NCBI RefSeq assembly: GCF_016901605.1
Contig: NZ_JACJKP010000006.1
Location: forward strand, 1 to 35,332
Reading direction: 5' to 3'
Source of the DNA: Gemmiger formicilis
GTDB taxonomy: Bacteria > Bacillota > Clostridia > Oscillospirales > Ruminococcaceae
Length of the DNA stretch: 35,332 bases
Shown: positions 16,395 to 24,102 of the stretch, one piece after another
Position numbering within the stretch: the stretch's first letter is position 1
Layout of the letters: each line of letters starts with the position of its first letter
Program-made: the position numbers and the translations under genes
The notes under the pieces: generated by a model
What the model saw: only the letters and a program-made list of their open reading frames with translations
Told to the model about the DNA's origin: nothing
Databases searched by the model: none

Positions 16395-17267
16395 ATGAAG
16401 GTAGGCGTTATTGGCGCTGGCACTATGGGCCAGGGCATTGCAAAGGCTTTTGCGCAGGTTGAGGGTTACACCGTTGCTCTGTGCGACATCAAGCAGGAAT
16501 GGGCCGAGGGCGGCAAGGACAAGATCGCCAAGGGCTATGCCAAGCTGGTTGCCAAGGGCAAGCTGACCCAGGAAAAGGTGGACGCCATTCTGGCTGCCAT
16601 CACCCCGGGCCTGAAGGAAGACCTGTGCGCCGACTGCGACCTCATCGTTGAGGCTGCTTTCGAGGACATGAAGGTCAAGCAGGACACCTTCGCCGCGCTG
16701 GACAAGATCTGCAAGCCGGAGTGCGTTTTCGCTTCCAACACTTCTTCTCTGTCCATCACCGAGATCGGCAAGGGCCTGTCCCGTCCCATGGTCGGCATGC
16801 ACTTCTTCAACCCCGCTGACCGCATGAAGCTCATCGAGGTCATCGCCGGTGTGAACACCCCCGCCGAGACCGTGGAAACCATCAAGAAGATCAGCACCGA
16901 GATCGGCAAGAGCCCGGTTCAGGTCAATGAGGCTGCCGGCTTCGTCGTCAACCGCATCCTGATCCCCATGATCAACGAAGCTGCCTTCATCAAGATGGAA
17001 GGCGTTTCCGACATCGCCGGCATCGACACCGCCATGAAGCTGGGCGCCAACCATCCCATGGGACCCCTGGAACTGGGCGACTTCATCGGCCTGGACATCT
17101 GCCTGGCCATTATGGACGTCCTGTACAAGGAGACCGGCGACAGCAAGTACCGTGCTTGCCCGCTGATCCGCAAGATGGTCCGCGGCGGCAACCTGGGCTG
17201 CAAGAGCGGCAAGGGCTTCTACGTCTACAACGCCGATCGCACCAAGACCCCGGTCGACGCCCTGTAA
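16395..17267 (+). CDS. hbd: 3-hydroxybutyryl-CoA dehydrogenase
   Basis: The 290-residue enzyme reduces acetoacetyl-CoA to 3-hydroxybutyryl-CoA with NAD(P)H. An N-terminal Rossmann fold has GxGxxG as GAGTMG (7-12). The catalytic set is present: Ser117 in SNTSSLSI, His136 and Glu148 in GMHFFNPADRMKLIEVI, and Asn186 in VNRIL. The C-terminal helical dimer domain carries NHPMGPLELGDFIGLD and ends with GKGFYVYN. A GGAGG site sits 10-14 bases before the ATG. It is 44 bases after crt. Normal length and no lesions. Confidence 0.98.
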   Translation: MKVGVIGAGTMGQGIAKAFAQVEGYTVALCDIKQEWAEGGKDKIAKGYAKLVAKGKLTQEKVDAILAAITPGLKEDLCADCDLIVEAAFEDMKVKQDTFAALDKICKPECVFASNTSSLSITEIGKGLSRPMVGMHFFNPADRMKLIEVIAGVNTPAETVETIKKISTEIGKSPVQVNEAAGFVVNRILIPMINEAAFIKMEGVSDIAGIDTAMKLGANHPMGPLELGDFIGLDICLAIMDVLYKETGDSKYRACPLIRKMVRGGNLGCKSGKGFYVYNADRTKTPVDAL

Positions 17268-17343
17268 TTCAGTAAAACTTTCGCGCCTGGCGCGGGCAAT
17301 ACCGCGCCGGGCTGCGTTTGTTTGAGTAATGGAGGTTTATCAA

Positions 17344-18513
17344 ATGGATTTTACTCTGTCCAAACAGCAGCAAATGGTCCAGAAAATGTACAAGGAATTT
17401 GCTGAGAACGAAGTCAAGCCTCTCGCCAAAAAGGTCGATGCGGAAGAATACTTCCCCAAAGAGACCGTTGAAAAGATGGCGAAGCTGGGCATGATGGGCA
17501 TCTACTTCCCGAAGGAAGTCGGCGGCGCCGGCGGCGATGTGCTGTCCTACGTTATGGCCGTTGAGGAGATGTCCAAGGTTTGCGGCACCACCGGTGTTAT
17601 CATTTCTGCCCACACCTCTCTGTGCGCGGCTCCCATTTTTGAGAATGGTACCCCCGAGCAGAAGGCCAAGTACCTGCCCAAGCTGTGCAGCGGCGAGTGG
17701 ATCGGTGCTTTCGGTCTGACCGAGCCCGGTGCCGGCACCGACGCCCAGGGTCAGCAGACCTTCGCCGTTGACGAAGGCGACCACTGGAAGCTGAACGGCT
17801 CCAAGATCTTCATCACCAACGCCGGCTATGCCGATGTGTTTATCATCATCGCCGTTACCGGTTTTGTTACCGACAAGCGCGGCCGCAAGCAGAAGGAAAT
17901 TTCTGCCTTCATCGTGGAGCGCACCGATCCCGGCTTCAAGGTCGGCAAGCCCGAGGATAAGATGGGCATCCGTGGTTCCTCCACCTGCGAGCTGATCATG
18001 GAAGACTGCATCATCCCGAAGGACCGCCTGCTGGGCGTCAAGGGCAAGGGCTTCCAGCTGGCCATGGCCACCCTGGACGGCGGCCGTATCGGCATTGCTG
18101 CCCAGGCTCTGGGCATCGCCGAGGGCGCCCTGGACGAGACCGTTGCCTACGTCAAAGAGCGTAAGCAGTTCGGCCGTTCCATCGCCGCTTTCCAGAACAC
18201 CCAGTTCGAACTGGCCGAGATGAAGGCCCGCGTGGATGCCGCCAAGTTCCTGGTTTACCAGGCTGCTCTGAAGAAGCAGAGCGTGATGGACGGCGCCAAG
18301 GCCCGTTACAGCGTTGAAGCTGCCGAGGCCAAGCTGATCGCGTCCCGCACTGCCAGCGATGTGACCCGTCGCTGCCTGCAGCTGTTCGGCGGTTATGGCT
18401 ACACCCGTGACTACCCCATCGAGCGCATGATGCGCGATGCCAAGATCACTGAGATCTACGAAGGCACCAGCGAAGTCCAGATGATGGTCATTTCCGGCGC
18501 GCTGCTGAAGTAA
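17344..18513 (+). CDS. bcd: Butyryl-CoA dehydrogenase
   Basis: The 389-residue acyl-CoA dehydrogenase reduces crotonyl-CoA to butyryl-CoA. FAD-binding segments AFGLTEPGAGTDA (122-134) and KIFITNAGYADVF (154-166) are clear, the QLFGGYGYTRDYP signature is at 346-358, and the catalytic base is Glu373 in IYEGTSEVQ. In clostridia this enzyme works in a complex with EtfAB that bifurcates electrons from NADH to crotonyl-CoA and ferredoxin; etfB and etfA follow directly. GGAGG at 17331-17335 serves the ATG at 17344; the in-frame ATG at 17329 lacks a site of its own and overlaps that GGAGG. A GC-rich inverted repeat (GCGCC...GGCGC type, about 17283-17313) lies between hbd and bcd and may tune mRNA stability. 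Confidence 0.97.
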   Translation: MDFTLSKQQQMVQKMYKEFAENEVKPLAKKVDAEEYFPKETVEKMAKLGMMGIYFPKEVGGAGGDVLSYVMAVEEMSKVCGTTGVIISAHTSLCAAPIFENGTPEQKAKYLPKLCSGEWIGAFGLTEPGAGTDAQGQQTFAVDEGDHWKLNGSKIFITNAGYADVFIIIAVTGFVTDKRGRKQKEISAFIVERTDPGFKVGKPEDKMGIRGSSTCELIMEDCIIPKDRLLGVKGKGFQLAMATLDGGRIGIAAQALGIAEGALDETVAYVKERKQFGRSIAAFQNTQFELAEMKARVDAAKFLVYQAALKKQSVMDGAKARYSVEAAEAKLIASRTASDVTRRCLQLFGGYGYTRDYPIERMMRDAKITEIYEGTSEVQMMVISGALLK

Positions 18514-18529
18514 GGAGGCAAGACGTACA

Positions 18530-19315
18530 ATGAAAGCAATTGTTTGTGTCAAACAGGTTCCCGATACGCAGGGCAAGGTAGCCGTCAAGGCTGACGGTAC
18601 GATGGACCGTGCCGCCATGGCCACCATCACCAACCCCGACGACCTGAACGCCGTCGAGGCTGCTCTGCAGCTCAAGGACGAGACCGGCTGCGAAGTCGTT
18701 GTCGTCACCATGGGCCCGCCGCCGGCCGAAGGCATGCTGCGTGAGCTGATCGCCCGCGGCGCCGACCGTGGCGTTCTGGTTTCCGGCCGTGAGTTCGGCG
18801 GCTCTGATACCTTCGCCACTTCCCAGATCCTGGCTGCTGCCGTCAACAAGATCGGCGTTGGCCCCGAGGATATCGTTTTCTGCGGCCGTCAGGCTATCGA
18901 CGGTGATACCGCTCAGGTTGGTCCCCAGATCGCTGAAAAGCTGCATCTGCCCCAGGTCACCTATGTTACCGACATCAAGAAGGACGGCAACGCTCTGGTT
19001 GTCAAGCGCCAGCTTGAGGACGGCTACATGGAGCTGAAGGTCAACACCCCCTGCCTGCTCACCTGCATCAAGGAGTTGAACAACCCCCGTTACATGAGCG
19101 TGTCCGGCATCTTCGAGTGCTACGACAAGCCCATCGACGTGTTCGACTACAATACCCTGAAAGATGACCCGCTCATCGAGACCGACACCATCGGCCTCAA
19201 GGGCTCCCCGACGAATGTTTACAAGTCCTTTGCTCCTCCGGTCAAGGGCGCGGGCATGATGGTCGAGGATGCTGCCCAGCTGGTCGGCATCCTGAACGAC
19301 AAGCACCTGATTTGA
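18530..19315 (+). CDS. etfB: Electron transfer flavoprotein beta subunit
   Basis: The 261-residue subunit begins MKAIVCVKQVPDTQGKV, typical of clostridial EtfB, and carries DIVFCGRQAIDGDTAQVGPQ (about 118-137), the segment lining the flavin pocket. It pairs with EtfA to form the electron-transfer partner of Bcd. In bifurcating complexes EtfB holds the FAD that receives electrons from NADH. Bifurcation is inferred from the bcd-etfB-etfA order and family; it was not tested against every bifurcation-specific residue. The start is 16 bases after bcd, with AAGGAGG. It lies in the same transcript as etfA. Confidence 0.97.
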   Translation: MKAIVCVKQVPDTQGKVAVKADGTMDRAAMATITNPDDLNAVEAALQLKDETGCEVVVVTMGPPPAEGMLRELIARGADRGVLVSGREFGGSDTFATSQILAAAVNKIGVGPEDIVFCGRQAIDGDTAQVGPQIAEKLHLPQVTYVTDIKKDGNALVVKRQLEDGYMELKVNTPCLLTCIKELNNPRYMSVSGIFECYDKPIDVFDYNTLKDDPLIETDTIGLKGSPTNVYKSFAPPVKGAGMMVEDAAQLVGILNDKHLI

Positions 19316-19332
19316 GGAAGGAGAAACGTACA

Positions 19333-20433
19333 ATGGCTGAATTCAATGCAATGGACACCGCCGCCTTCAAGGGCGTGTGGGTTTTCTGCGAGCAGCGCGA
19401 AGGCCAGATCCAGACCATCAGCTATCAGCTGCTGAGCGAAGGCCGCAAGCTGGCCAACGACCTGGGTGTGGAACTGTGCGGCGTTGTCATGGGCAGCGAG
19501 CTCAATGAAGATTACATCAAGGCGCTGGGCGGCTACGGTGCTGACCGCGTTTACTACATCGATAGCCCCCTGCTGAAGGATTACACCACCGACGGCTATG
19601 CCAAGGCGCTGTGCGACCTCATCATGGACAAGAAGCCCGAGATCATGCTGATCGGCGCTACCAACCTGGGCCGCGATCTGGGCCCCCGCTGCGCAGCTCG
19701 TCTGCACACCGGCCTGACCGCCGACTGCACCCATCTGGACGTGGACGTGGAGAAGTACAAGGACTTCCTGCGCACCACCTCCAACATCGATGTGGATAAC
19801 ACCAAGTTCGAAGAGAACACCAACCTGAAGATGACCCGTCCGGCTTTCGGCGGCCACCTGATGGCTACCATCATCTGCCCGCGCTTCCGCCCGCAGATGT
19901 CCACCGTCCGTCCCGGCGTTATGCAGACCCAGGCCTTTGACGAGGCCGGTGCTGCCAAGGTCGTTGTGGAGAAGGTTGTTCCCGAACTGACCGCCGACGA
20001 TATCCATGTGGAAATCCTGGACATCAAGAAGAGCGCCAAGAAGCTGGTTGACCTGATCGGTGCCGACGTGGTCGTTTCCGTTGGCCGTGGCATCAGCTCC
20101 GACGTGGACAAGGGCATTGCCCTGGCCGAGGAACTGGCCGGCGTTCTGGGCGGCGTTGTTGGCGCTTCCCGTGCTGTCACCGATGAAGGCTGGCTGTCCA
20201 GCGATCATCAGGTTGGCCAGACCGGTAAGACCGTGCATCCCCGCATCTACGTGGCTCTGGGCATCTCTGGTGCCATCCAGCACGTGGCCGGTATGCAGGA
20301 CTCCGAGACCATCATCGCCATCAACAAGAACGAGAGCGCGCCCATCTTTGACGTGGCCTCCTACGGCATCGTGGGCGACCTGTTCAAGGTCGTGCCCGAA
20401 CTGATCAAGGAGATCCGCGCCGCCAAGGCGTAA
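19333..20433 (+). CDS. etfA: Electron transfer flavoprotein alpha subunit
   Basis: The 366-residue subunit has an N-terminal alpha/beta domain (about 15-215) and a C-terminal FAD domain with SVGRGISSDVDKGIALAEEL (249-268), Arg280 in GASRAVTDEGW, GQTGKTVHP (295-303) and ALGISGAIQH (308-317), which hold FAD. With EtfB and Bcd it completes the crotonyl-CoA reducing complex. No ferredoxin-like N-terminal extension is present. The ATG at 19333 is preceded by GGAAGGAG overlapping the etfB stop; an in-frame ATG at 19312 lies before that site and is less likely. A very strong terminator ends the operon 30 bases later. Confidence 0.97.
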   Translation: MAEFNAMDTAAFKGVWVFCEQREGQIQTISYQLLSEGRKLANDLGVELCGVVMGSELNEDYIKALGGYGADRVYYIDSPLLKDYTTDGYAKALCDLIMDKKPEIMLIGATNLGRDLGPRCAARLHTGLTADCTHLDVDVEKYKDFLRTTSNIDVDNTKFEENTNLKMTRPAFGGHLMATIICPRFRPQMSTVRPGVMQTQAFDEAGAAKVVVEKVVPELTADDIHVEILDIKKSAKKLVDLIGADVVVSVGRGISSDVDKGIALAEELAGVLGGVVGASRAVTDEGWLSSDHQVGQTGKTVHPRIYVALGISGAIQHVAGMQDSETIIAINKNESAPIFDVASYGIVGDLFKVVPELIKEIRAAKA

Positions 20434-20463
20434 TCCCGGGATTGGTCCCAACTGCATAATAAA

Positions 20464-20496
20464 GGCGCCGCAGCGAAAACGCTGCGGCGCCTTTTT
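20464..20496 (+). terminator. Strong terminator of the butyryl-CoA operon
   Basis: A perfect 12-bp GC-rich stem GGCGCCGCAGCG (20464-20475) and CGCTGCGGCGCC (20480-20491) with an AAAA loop and TTTTT. The AAA before it may let it act on the convergent minus-strand gene as well. Confidence 0.97.
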
Positions 20497-20525
20497 GTGT
20501 CCTGATTTTGGGGCAGGGGAGCGGG

Positions 20526-21131
20526 TCAACGGGTGATGCGGTGGCGGCACATACTGGTTTTGCCGCAGGTGGGGCAGGTAAGCCGTCTGCGGGTCAAGGT
20601 ATGCCATCCCTTTACATAGTCGGTCATGGTAGGTACAAATAGAGTTCCGCAGTGCGGGCATTCGTAATAACCTGCCTTTACCTCCAACCGGGCGGCGGCA
20701 CCGATCCCGGCAATGGCCGTAAGTACGGCGCATACCAGCAGCAAAATACGCACCGCCGCCGGCAGTTCCAGGTAAGAGGCAAGCATTACCAGCGCACAGA
20801 CTGCAATGATGGTAATGACCCCGCAGATGATGGAAAGGGTCATACGTTCTTTGTTTTCGGCATTTTCCCGGATCAGGTCCATCATATTTTCCTCCGCTTT
20901 TTTCTGGTAATCACCCTCAGCCACCTTCTCGCCGGAGAGCAGATCGTTGACGGTGATTTGTAAAATCTCGCACAGGGGCAGCATCAGCGAAACTTCCGGT
21001 AGCCCCTTGCCGCACTCCCATTTGGATACGGTTTTGTCGCTGATGGCAAGTTTGTCGGCCAGCTGCCGTTGGGTCAGGTTTTGGGCCCGTCGTTCCTGGG
21101 CGATGAACTTTCCTGTTTTGCTTTGGTCCAT
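20526..21131 (-). CDS. XRE family regulator with membrane domain and zinc ribbon
   Basis: The 201-residue protein joins three parts. Residues 8-62 are a Cro/C1-type helix-turn-helix (AQNLTQRQLADKLAISDKTV then SKWECGKGLPE), two hydrophobic helices lie at about 99-118 and 126-148, and the C-terminus has a zinc-ribbon pattern CPHC (158-161) and CPTC (186-189). Membrane-tethered XRE proteins of this layout are frequent in Firmicutes, but their signals are mostly unknown. TAAGGAGGG precedes the ATG at 21131; a longer upstream reading would pass through the -10 promoter element and is rejected. The gene converges on the butyrate operon. A regulatory link to it is possible but only by position. Confidence 0.88.
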   Translation of the reverse strand: MDQSKTGKFIAQERRAQNLTQRQLADKLAISDKTVSKWECGKGLPEVSLMLPLCEILQITVNDLLSGEKVAEGDYQKKAEENMMDLIRENAENKERMTLSIICGVITIIAVCALVMLASYLELPAAVRILLLVCAVLTAIAGIGAAARLEVKAGYYECPHCGTLFVPTMTDYVKGWHTLTRRRLTCPTCGKTSMCRHRITR

Positions 21132-21156
21132 AGGCTTGTCCCTCCTTACTGGCTGT

Positions 21157-21165
21157 ATTATAGCA
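21157..21165 (-). promoter_or_regulatory. Extended -10 promoter of the XRE gene
   Basis: On the minus strand TGC-TATAAT spans 21165-21157, a perfect -10 with the TG extension, about 25 bases before the start codon. The -35 box is poor. Confidence 0.7.
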
Positions 21166-21250
21166 TGGGAACCGATGCAGGAACACCCACGGTCCGTAGA
21201 GTGAGAAAAAGGTTGCCGCACAGCGTGGAAAATTCCGGGCTGCTGTGCAG

Positions 21251-21295
21251 TAAAACAGAAACAGACCGCCCTCGGTTCTGCCGGGAGCGGTCTGT
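21251..21295 (-). terminator. Terminator after the DUF4358 lipoprotein gene
   Basis: ACAGACCGC (21261-21269) and GCGGTCTGT (21287-21295) form a 9-bp stem with a GC-rich inner part. On the minus strand it is followed by TTCTGTTTTA. Confidence 0.8.
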
Positions 21296-21311
21296 TTGTT
21301 ATAGGGGATAA

Positions 21312-21953
21312 TTACATTTCGGCGGTCTTGCTCTGGTCGTAGTCAAAGGTTACGCCCAAGGCGTCGGGTACCGCGTCGATCAGGGCATCCACGTCGGCCA
21401 GTTCGCTGTTGCTCATCACAAACAGTACCTTGTCGCCGAAGGTGACGACCCGGGCCTTATCGGCCATGGTGCAGACCCATTTGTTCATCTGGACATTGTT
21501 CAGCACGGCATCGGCGATGGTTTGAGCATCGGCTTCGTCCTTCACCCGCAGCAGGACCATGCTGTAAGCCTGGCTGCCGGTCATGGACTCGGACAGAACA
21601 CCCGCATCGACCAAAGCACCCTGCTCGGCGGTCAGGCCGGTGTTGTAGGTGAGCCAGCTTTCGTCGCTCAGGTCCACGGCGCTGGTGGTCATCATCATCA
21701 GTTCCACCGGATAGGCTTCGTAGATCTGGTCCACCATACCGCTGAGTTCCGCATCGGCAGTTACCTCAGTGCCGGTTTCAGGGGTCATCTCCATACCGGG
21801 GTCCACTTCACCGTCGCCTTCCGGGGTGGCAGGCTGATTCATCACGTCATCGGGCAGCGGGGTGGGGGTGGCTTCGGTCGCCGTGTCGTTGCCGCCGCAG
21901 GCGATAAGGGCCAGTGCGGCGGCCAGGCTCAGGCAAATCAGTGCTTTTTTCAT
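21312..21953 (-). CDS. DUF4358-like lipoprotein
   Basis: The 213-residue product has a signal peptide with a clear lipobox, L-I-A-C, giving lipidated Cys19, then a Thr/Pro/Glu-rich linker (about 22-65). The folded part (about 70-210) has the pattern of DUF4358 proteins: VELMMMTTSAVDLSD, LTAEQGALVDAGVLSESM and YSMVLLRVKDEADAQ, then VLFVMSNSELADVDALIDA near the end. The function of this family is unknown; members are extracellular lipoproteins of Clostridia. Its ATG overlaps the stop of the preceding gene by four bases (ATGA), so translation is likely coupled to the 5-formyl-THF cyclo-ligase. A terminator follows. Confidence 0.82.
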   Translation of the reverse strand: MKKALICLSLAAALALIACGGNDTATEATPTPLPDDVMNQPATPEGDGEVDPGMEMTPETGTEVTADAELSGMVDQIYEAYPVELMMMTTSAVDLSDESWLTYNTGLTAEQGALVDAGVLSESMTGSQAYSMVLLRVKDEADAQTIADAVLNNVQMNKWVCTMADKARVVTFGDKVLFVMSNSELADVDALIDAVPDALGVTFDYDQSKTAEM

Positions 21954-22504
21954 ATAAGAATTCCTTTCTCCGTTAAAATTTCTTCGGGAGCAAAACGTAT
22001 GTCCCAATCATCATTGGGAACATCCAGCCATACCAGGGCAGAAGGACATAGCAACAACCGTTCCCCCTTATAATGTACCAAAAAACGATCATAATACCCG
22101 CCGCCACGGCCCAGGCGGACTCCGTCGCAGCTGGCAGCCAGACAGGGAACCAGGGCCAGTGCGTTTGGGGCGGTGTATGGCTGTACAGACGGCAGACCGG
22201 CAGGCGGTTCCCAGATGCCGTAAGCACCACGCTGCAGCAGGTCCAGGTGGGGAATTTCCACCCAGTCCATTGTGTGGGGACCAGTCACCCGGGGAAGCAG
22301 CAGGCGTTTGCCTTCCTGCAGAGTACGCTGCAGCAGGGGCAAGGTATCCGGTTCGTCCGGCAGGGAAACATACCCCAGAAGAACCTCGGCCTTCTGCCAT
22401 TGGGGCAGGGCAAACAGGGTCTGTGCCATTTGGCTGCCGATGGCCTTCATATTCAACCCGGCACGCAGCGTTTTGGCACGGTTGCGGGCATCCCGTTTGG
22501 TCAT
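21950..22504 (-). CDS. fau: 5-formyltetrahydrofolate cyclo-ligase
   Basis: The 184-residue enzyme converts 5-formyl-THF and ATP to 5,10-methenyl-THF, recycling a dead-end folate. The family signature GVRLGRGGGYYDRFL is present near residues 128-142, and basic N-terminal residues (MTKRDARNRAK) and LLLPRVTG are typical. The length is normal. AGGAGGG lies just before the ATG at 22504; the longer upstream frame is excluded because it runs through the promoter. It forms a two-gene operon with the DUF4358 lipoprotein gene by a 4-base overlap, an unexpected pairing of a folate enzyme and a surface lipoprotein. Confidence 0.94.
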   Translation of the reverse strand: MTKRDARNRAKTLRAGLNMKAIGSQMAQTLFALPQWQKAEVLLGYVSLPDEPDTLPLLQRTLQEGKRLLLPRVTGPHTMDWVEIPHLDLLQRGAYGIWEPPAGLPSVQPYTAPNALALVPCLAASCDGVRLGRGGGYYDRFLVHYKGERLLLCPSALVWLDVPNDDWDIRFAPEEILTEKGILI

Positions 22505-22534
22505 AAACAGCCCTCCTTTCTGGCATCTGGGGGT

Positions 22535-22563
22535 ATCATACCATACAGAAACGCTTCTGGCAA
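22535..22563 (-). promoter_or_regulatory. Promoter of the cyclo-ligase operon
   Basis: On the minus strand TTGCCA (22563-22558), a 17-base spacer and TATGAT (22540-22535), about 30 bases before the start. Confidence 0.8.
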
Positions 22564-22609
22564 GAAGAAAACGCAGGCAAAAAAGGAGGCACAAACCAGA
22601 CTGCCCATC

Positions 22610-22638
22610 TTGCCCACAGAGGTAAAATGGAGTATAAT
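22610..22638 (+). promoter_or_regulatory. Promoter of the polysaccharide operon
   Basis: TTGCCC (22610-22615), a 17-base spacer and a perfect TATAAT (22633-22638). It is divergent from the cyclo-ligase promoter 47 bases away. Confidence 0.8.
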
Positions 22639-22713
22639 ATATCCTGTATCGTTATGTGCAAAAAACAATCGCGTATACCAAAAACGTGTAGGAAGTAAAG
22701 GAGCCAGAGTAAC

Positions 22714-23280
22714 ATGGGCAAGTTTAATTTTATCAAAACCGAGATCCCTGAGGTGCAGATCATCGAACCCACGGTGTTCGGTGATGACCGCGGCTATTTT
22801 ATGGAGACCTATCAGATCGATGAATTTGCAGCTGCGGGCATCGATAAGCCTTTTGTGCAGGATAACCAGAGCCGTTCCACCAAGGGCGTGCTGCGTGGCC
22901 TGCATTTCCAAAAGAACCATACCCAGGGCAAGCTGGTCCGTGTAACCATGGGTGAAGTGTTCGACGTGGCCGTGGACTGCCGTCCGCACAGCGCTACCTT
23001 CGGCAAATGGGTGGGTGTGACCCTCTCTGCCGAAAACAAGAAGATGCTTTACATCCCCGAGGGCTTTGCCCACGGCTTTGTGGTGCTGTCTGATGTGGCG
23101 GAGTTCTGCTACAAGTGCACCGATGTGTACGATCCCACCTCGGAAGGCGGTATTCCTTACAACGATCCCACCGTCAATGTCCAGTGGCCGGATTGCGGTT
23201 GTGAGCACAAGACCAGCGCCAAGGACAAGGAGCATACTCCCTTTGCGGAACAGAAGTTTGAATTCTTCGAGAAGTACTAA
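22714..23280 (+). CDS. rfbC: dTDP-4-dehydrorhamnose 3,5-epimerase
   Basis: The 188-residue RmlC-type cupin makes dTDP-4-keto-L-rhamnose, a step in dTDP-L-rhamnose synthesis for surface glycans. Landmarks are DDRGYFMETYQIDEFAAAGI (24-43), the substrate and catalytic segment VLRGLHFQKN (59-68) with His64, and YIPEGFAHGFVVLSD (113-127) followed by Tyr133. AAGGAG precedes the start. It opens the operon of ABC exporter and glycosyltransferases. The other rhamnose genes (rfbA, rfbB, rfbD) are not in the window. Confidence 0.95.
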   Translation: MGKFNFIKTEIPEVQIIEPTVFGDDRGYFMETYQIDEFAAAGIDKPFVQDNQSRSTKGVLRGLHFQKNHTQGKLVRVTMGEVFDVAVDCRPHSATFGKWVGVTLSAENKKMLYIPEGFAHGFVVLSDVAEFCYKCTDVYDPTSEGGIPYNDPTVNVQWPDCGCEHKTSAKDKEHTPFAEQKFEFFEKY

Positions 23281-23289
23281 GGAGCAGCC

Positions 23290-24090
23290 GTGCAAAGTTT
23301 CAAAAACAGTTTTGCCAGTTTCTGGAAATACCGATACCTGCTGCAAAACCTGATCACCCGTGACTTCAAGCTCAAATACCGCCGCAGTGTGCTGGGCGTG
23401 GCCTGGAGCGTTCTGAACCCGTTGCTGACCTGCCTGGTGATGTTCCTGGTATTTGATTCCATCATGAAAGGCCTGCGGGGAGAAGGCATCCCCAACTTTG
23501 CGGGCTTCCTGATCATCGGCCAGTTGCTGTTCAACTTCTTCCGGGAGTCTACCAGCATGGCCATGGAAAGCGTACTCAAAAACGCCCCGTTGCTGCGCAA
23601 AGTCTACATTCCCAAATATATTTTCCCCATGGAAAAGTGCTGCTTTGCCCTGGTGAACTGTGCATTCAGTTTTATTGCCTTGGTCATCGTCTTTGTGATT
23701 ACCTGGACGCCGGTAAGCTGGGCTACAGCCTGGATGGCACTTTACCCGCTGGTCATGCTGTTCTTTTTCAGCCTGGGCATTGGGCTGCTGCTGTCGGCCC
23801 TGTACGTCTTTGTGCGGGACATTATGCACATCTGGGAAGTGTTCTGCACCCTGCTGGTATACGCCAGCGCCATTTTCTATGACCCCGAGACCCTTTCGGG
23901 CATTATGCAGAAGCTAATCCACATTAACCCCATGTACTGGTACATTACGGCCTTCCGTCGCTGTGTGCTGTGGGGCGAAGGACTGGACGCTACCATGATT
24001 ACGGTTTGCTTCCTGTGTGCGGCTGTCAGCATGGTGCTGGGTATCGTGGTGTTCAAGAAAAACCAGGACAAATTTGTCCTGTATATGTAA
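23290..24090 (+). CDS. ABC-2 type polysaccharide/teichoic acid export permease
   Basis: The 266-residue protein has a cytoplasmic amphipathic start (FWKYRYLLQNLITRDFKLKY) and about six membrane helices, the layout of Wzm/TagG permeases. The N-terminal segment RRSVLGVAWSVLNPLL is a family hallmark, as is INPMYWYITAFR near the C-terminus. Together with the ATPase encoded next it would export a lipid-linked glycan or teichoic acid precursor across the membrane. The start codon is GTG with GGAG ten bases upstream, 9 bases after rfbC. The exact glycan is unknown. Confidence 0.93.
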   Translation: MQSFKNSFASFWKYRYLLQNLITRDFKLKYRRSVLGVAWSVLNPLLTCLVMFLVFDSIMKGLRGEGIPNFAGFLIIGQLLFNFFRESTSMAMESVLKNAPLLRKVYIPKYIFPMEKCCFALVNCAFSFIALVIVFVITWTPVSWATAWMALYPLVMLFFFSLGIGLLLSALYVFVRDIMHIWEVFCTLLVYASAIFYDPETLSGIMQKLIHINPMYWYITAFRRCVLWGEGLDATMITVCFLCAAVSMVLGIVVFKKNQDKFVLYM

Positions 24091-24102
24091 GGGGGCGCAC
24101 CT

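Noticed and set aside
17269-18849. A 526-codon minus-strand frame over bcd and etfB
   Set aside because: It covers two genes whose catalytic residues are all readable on the plus strand; it is a codon-bias shadow.
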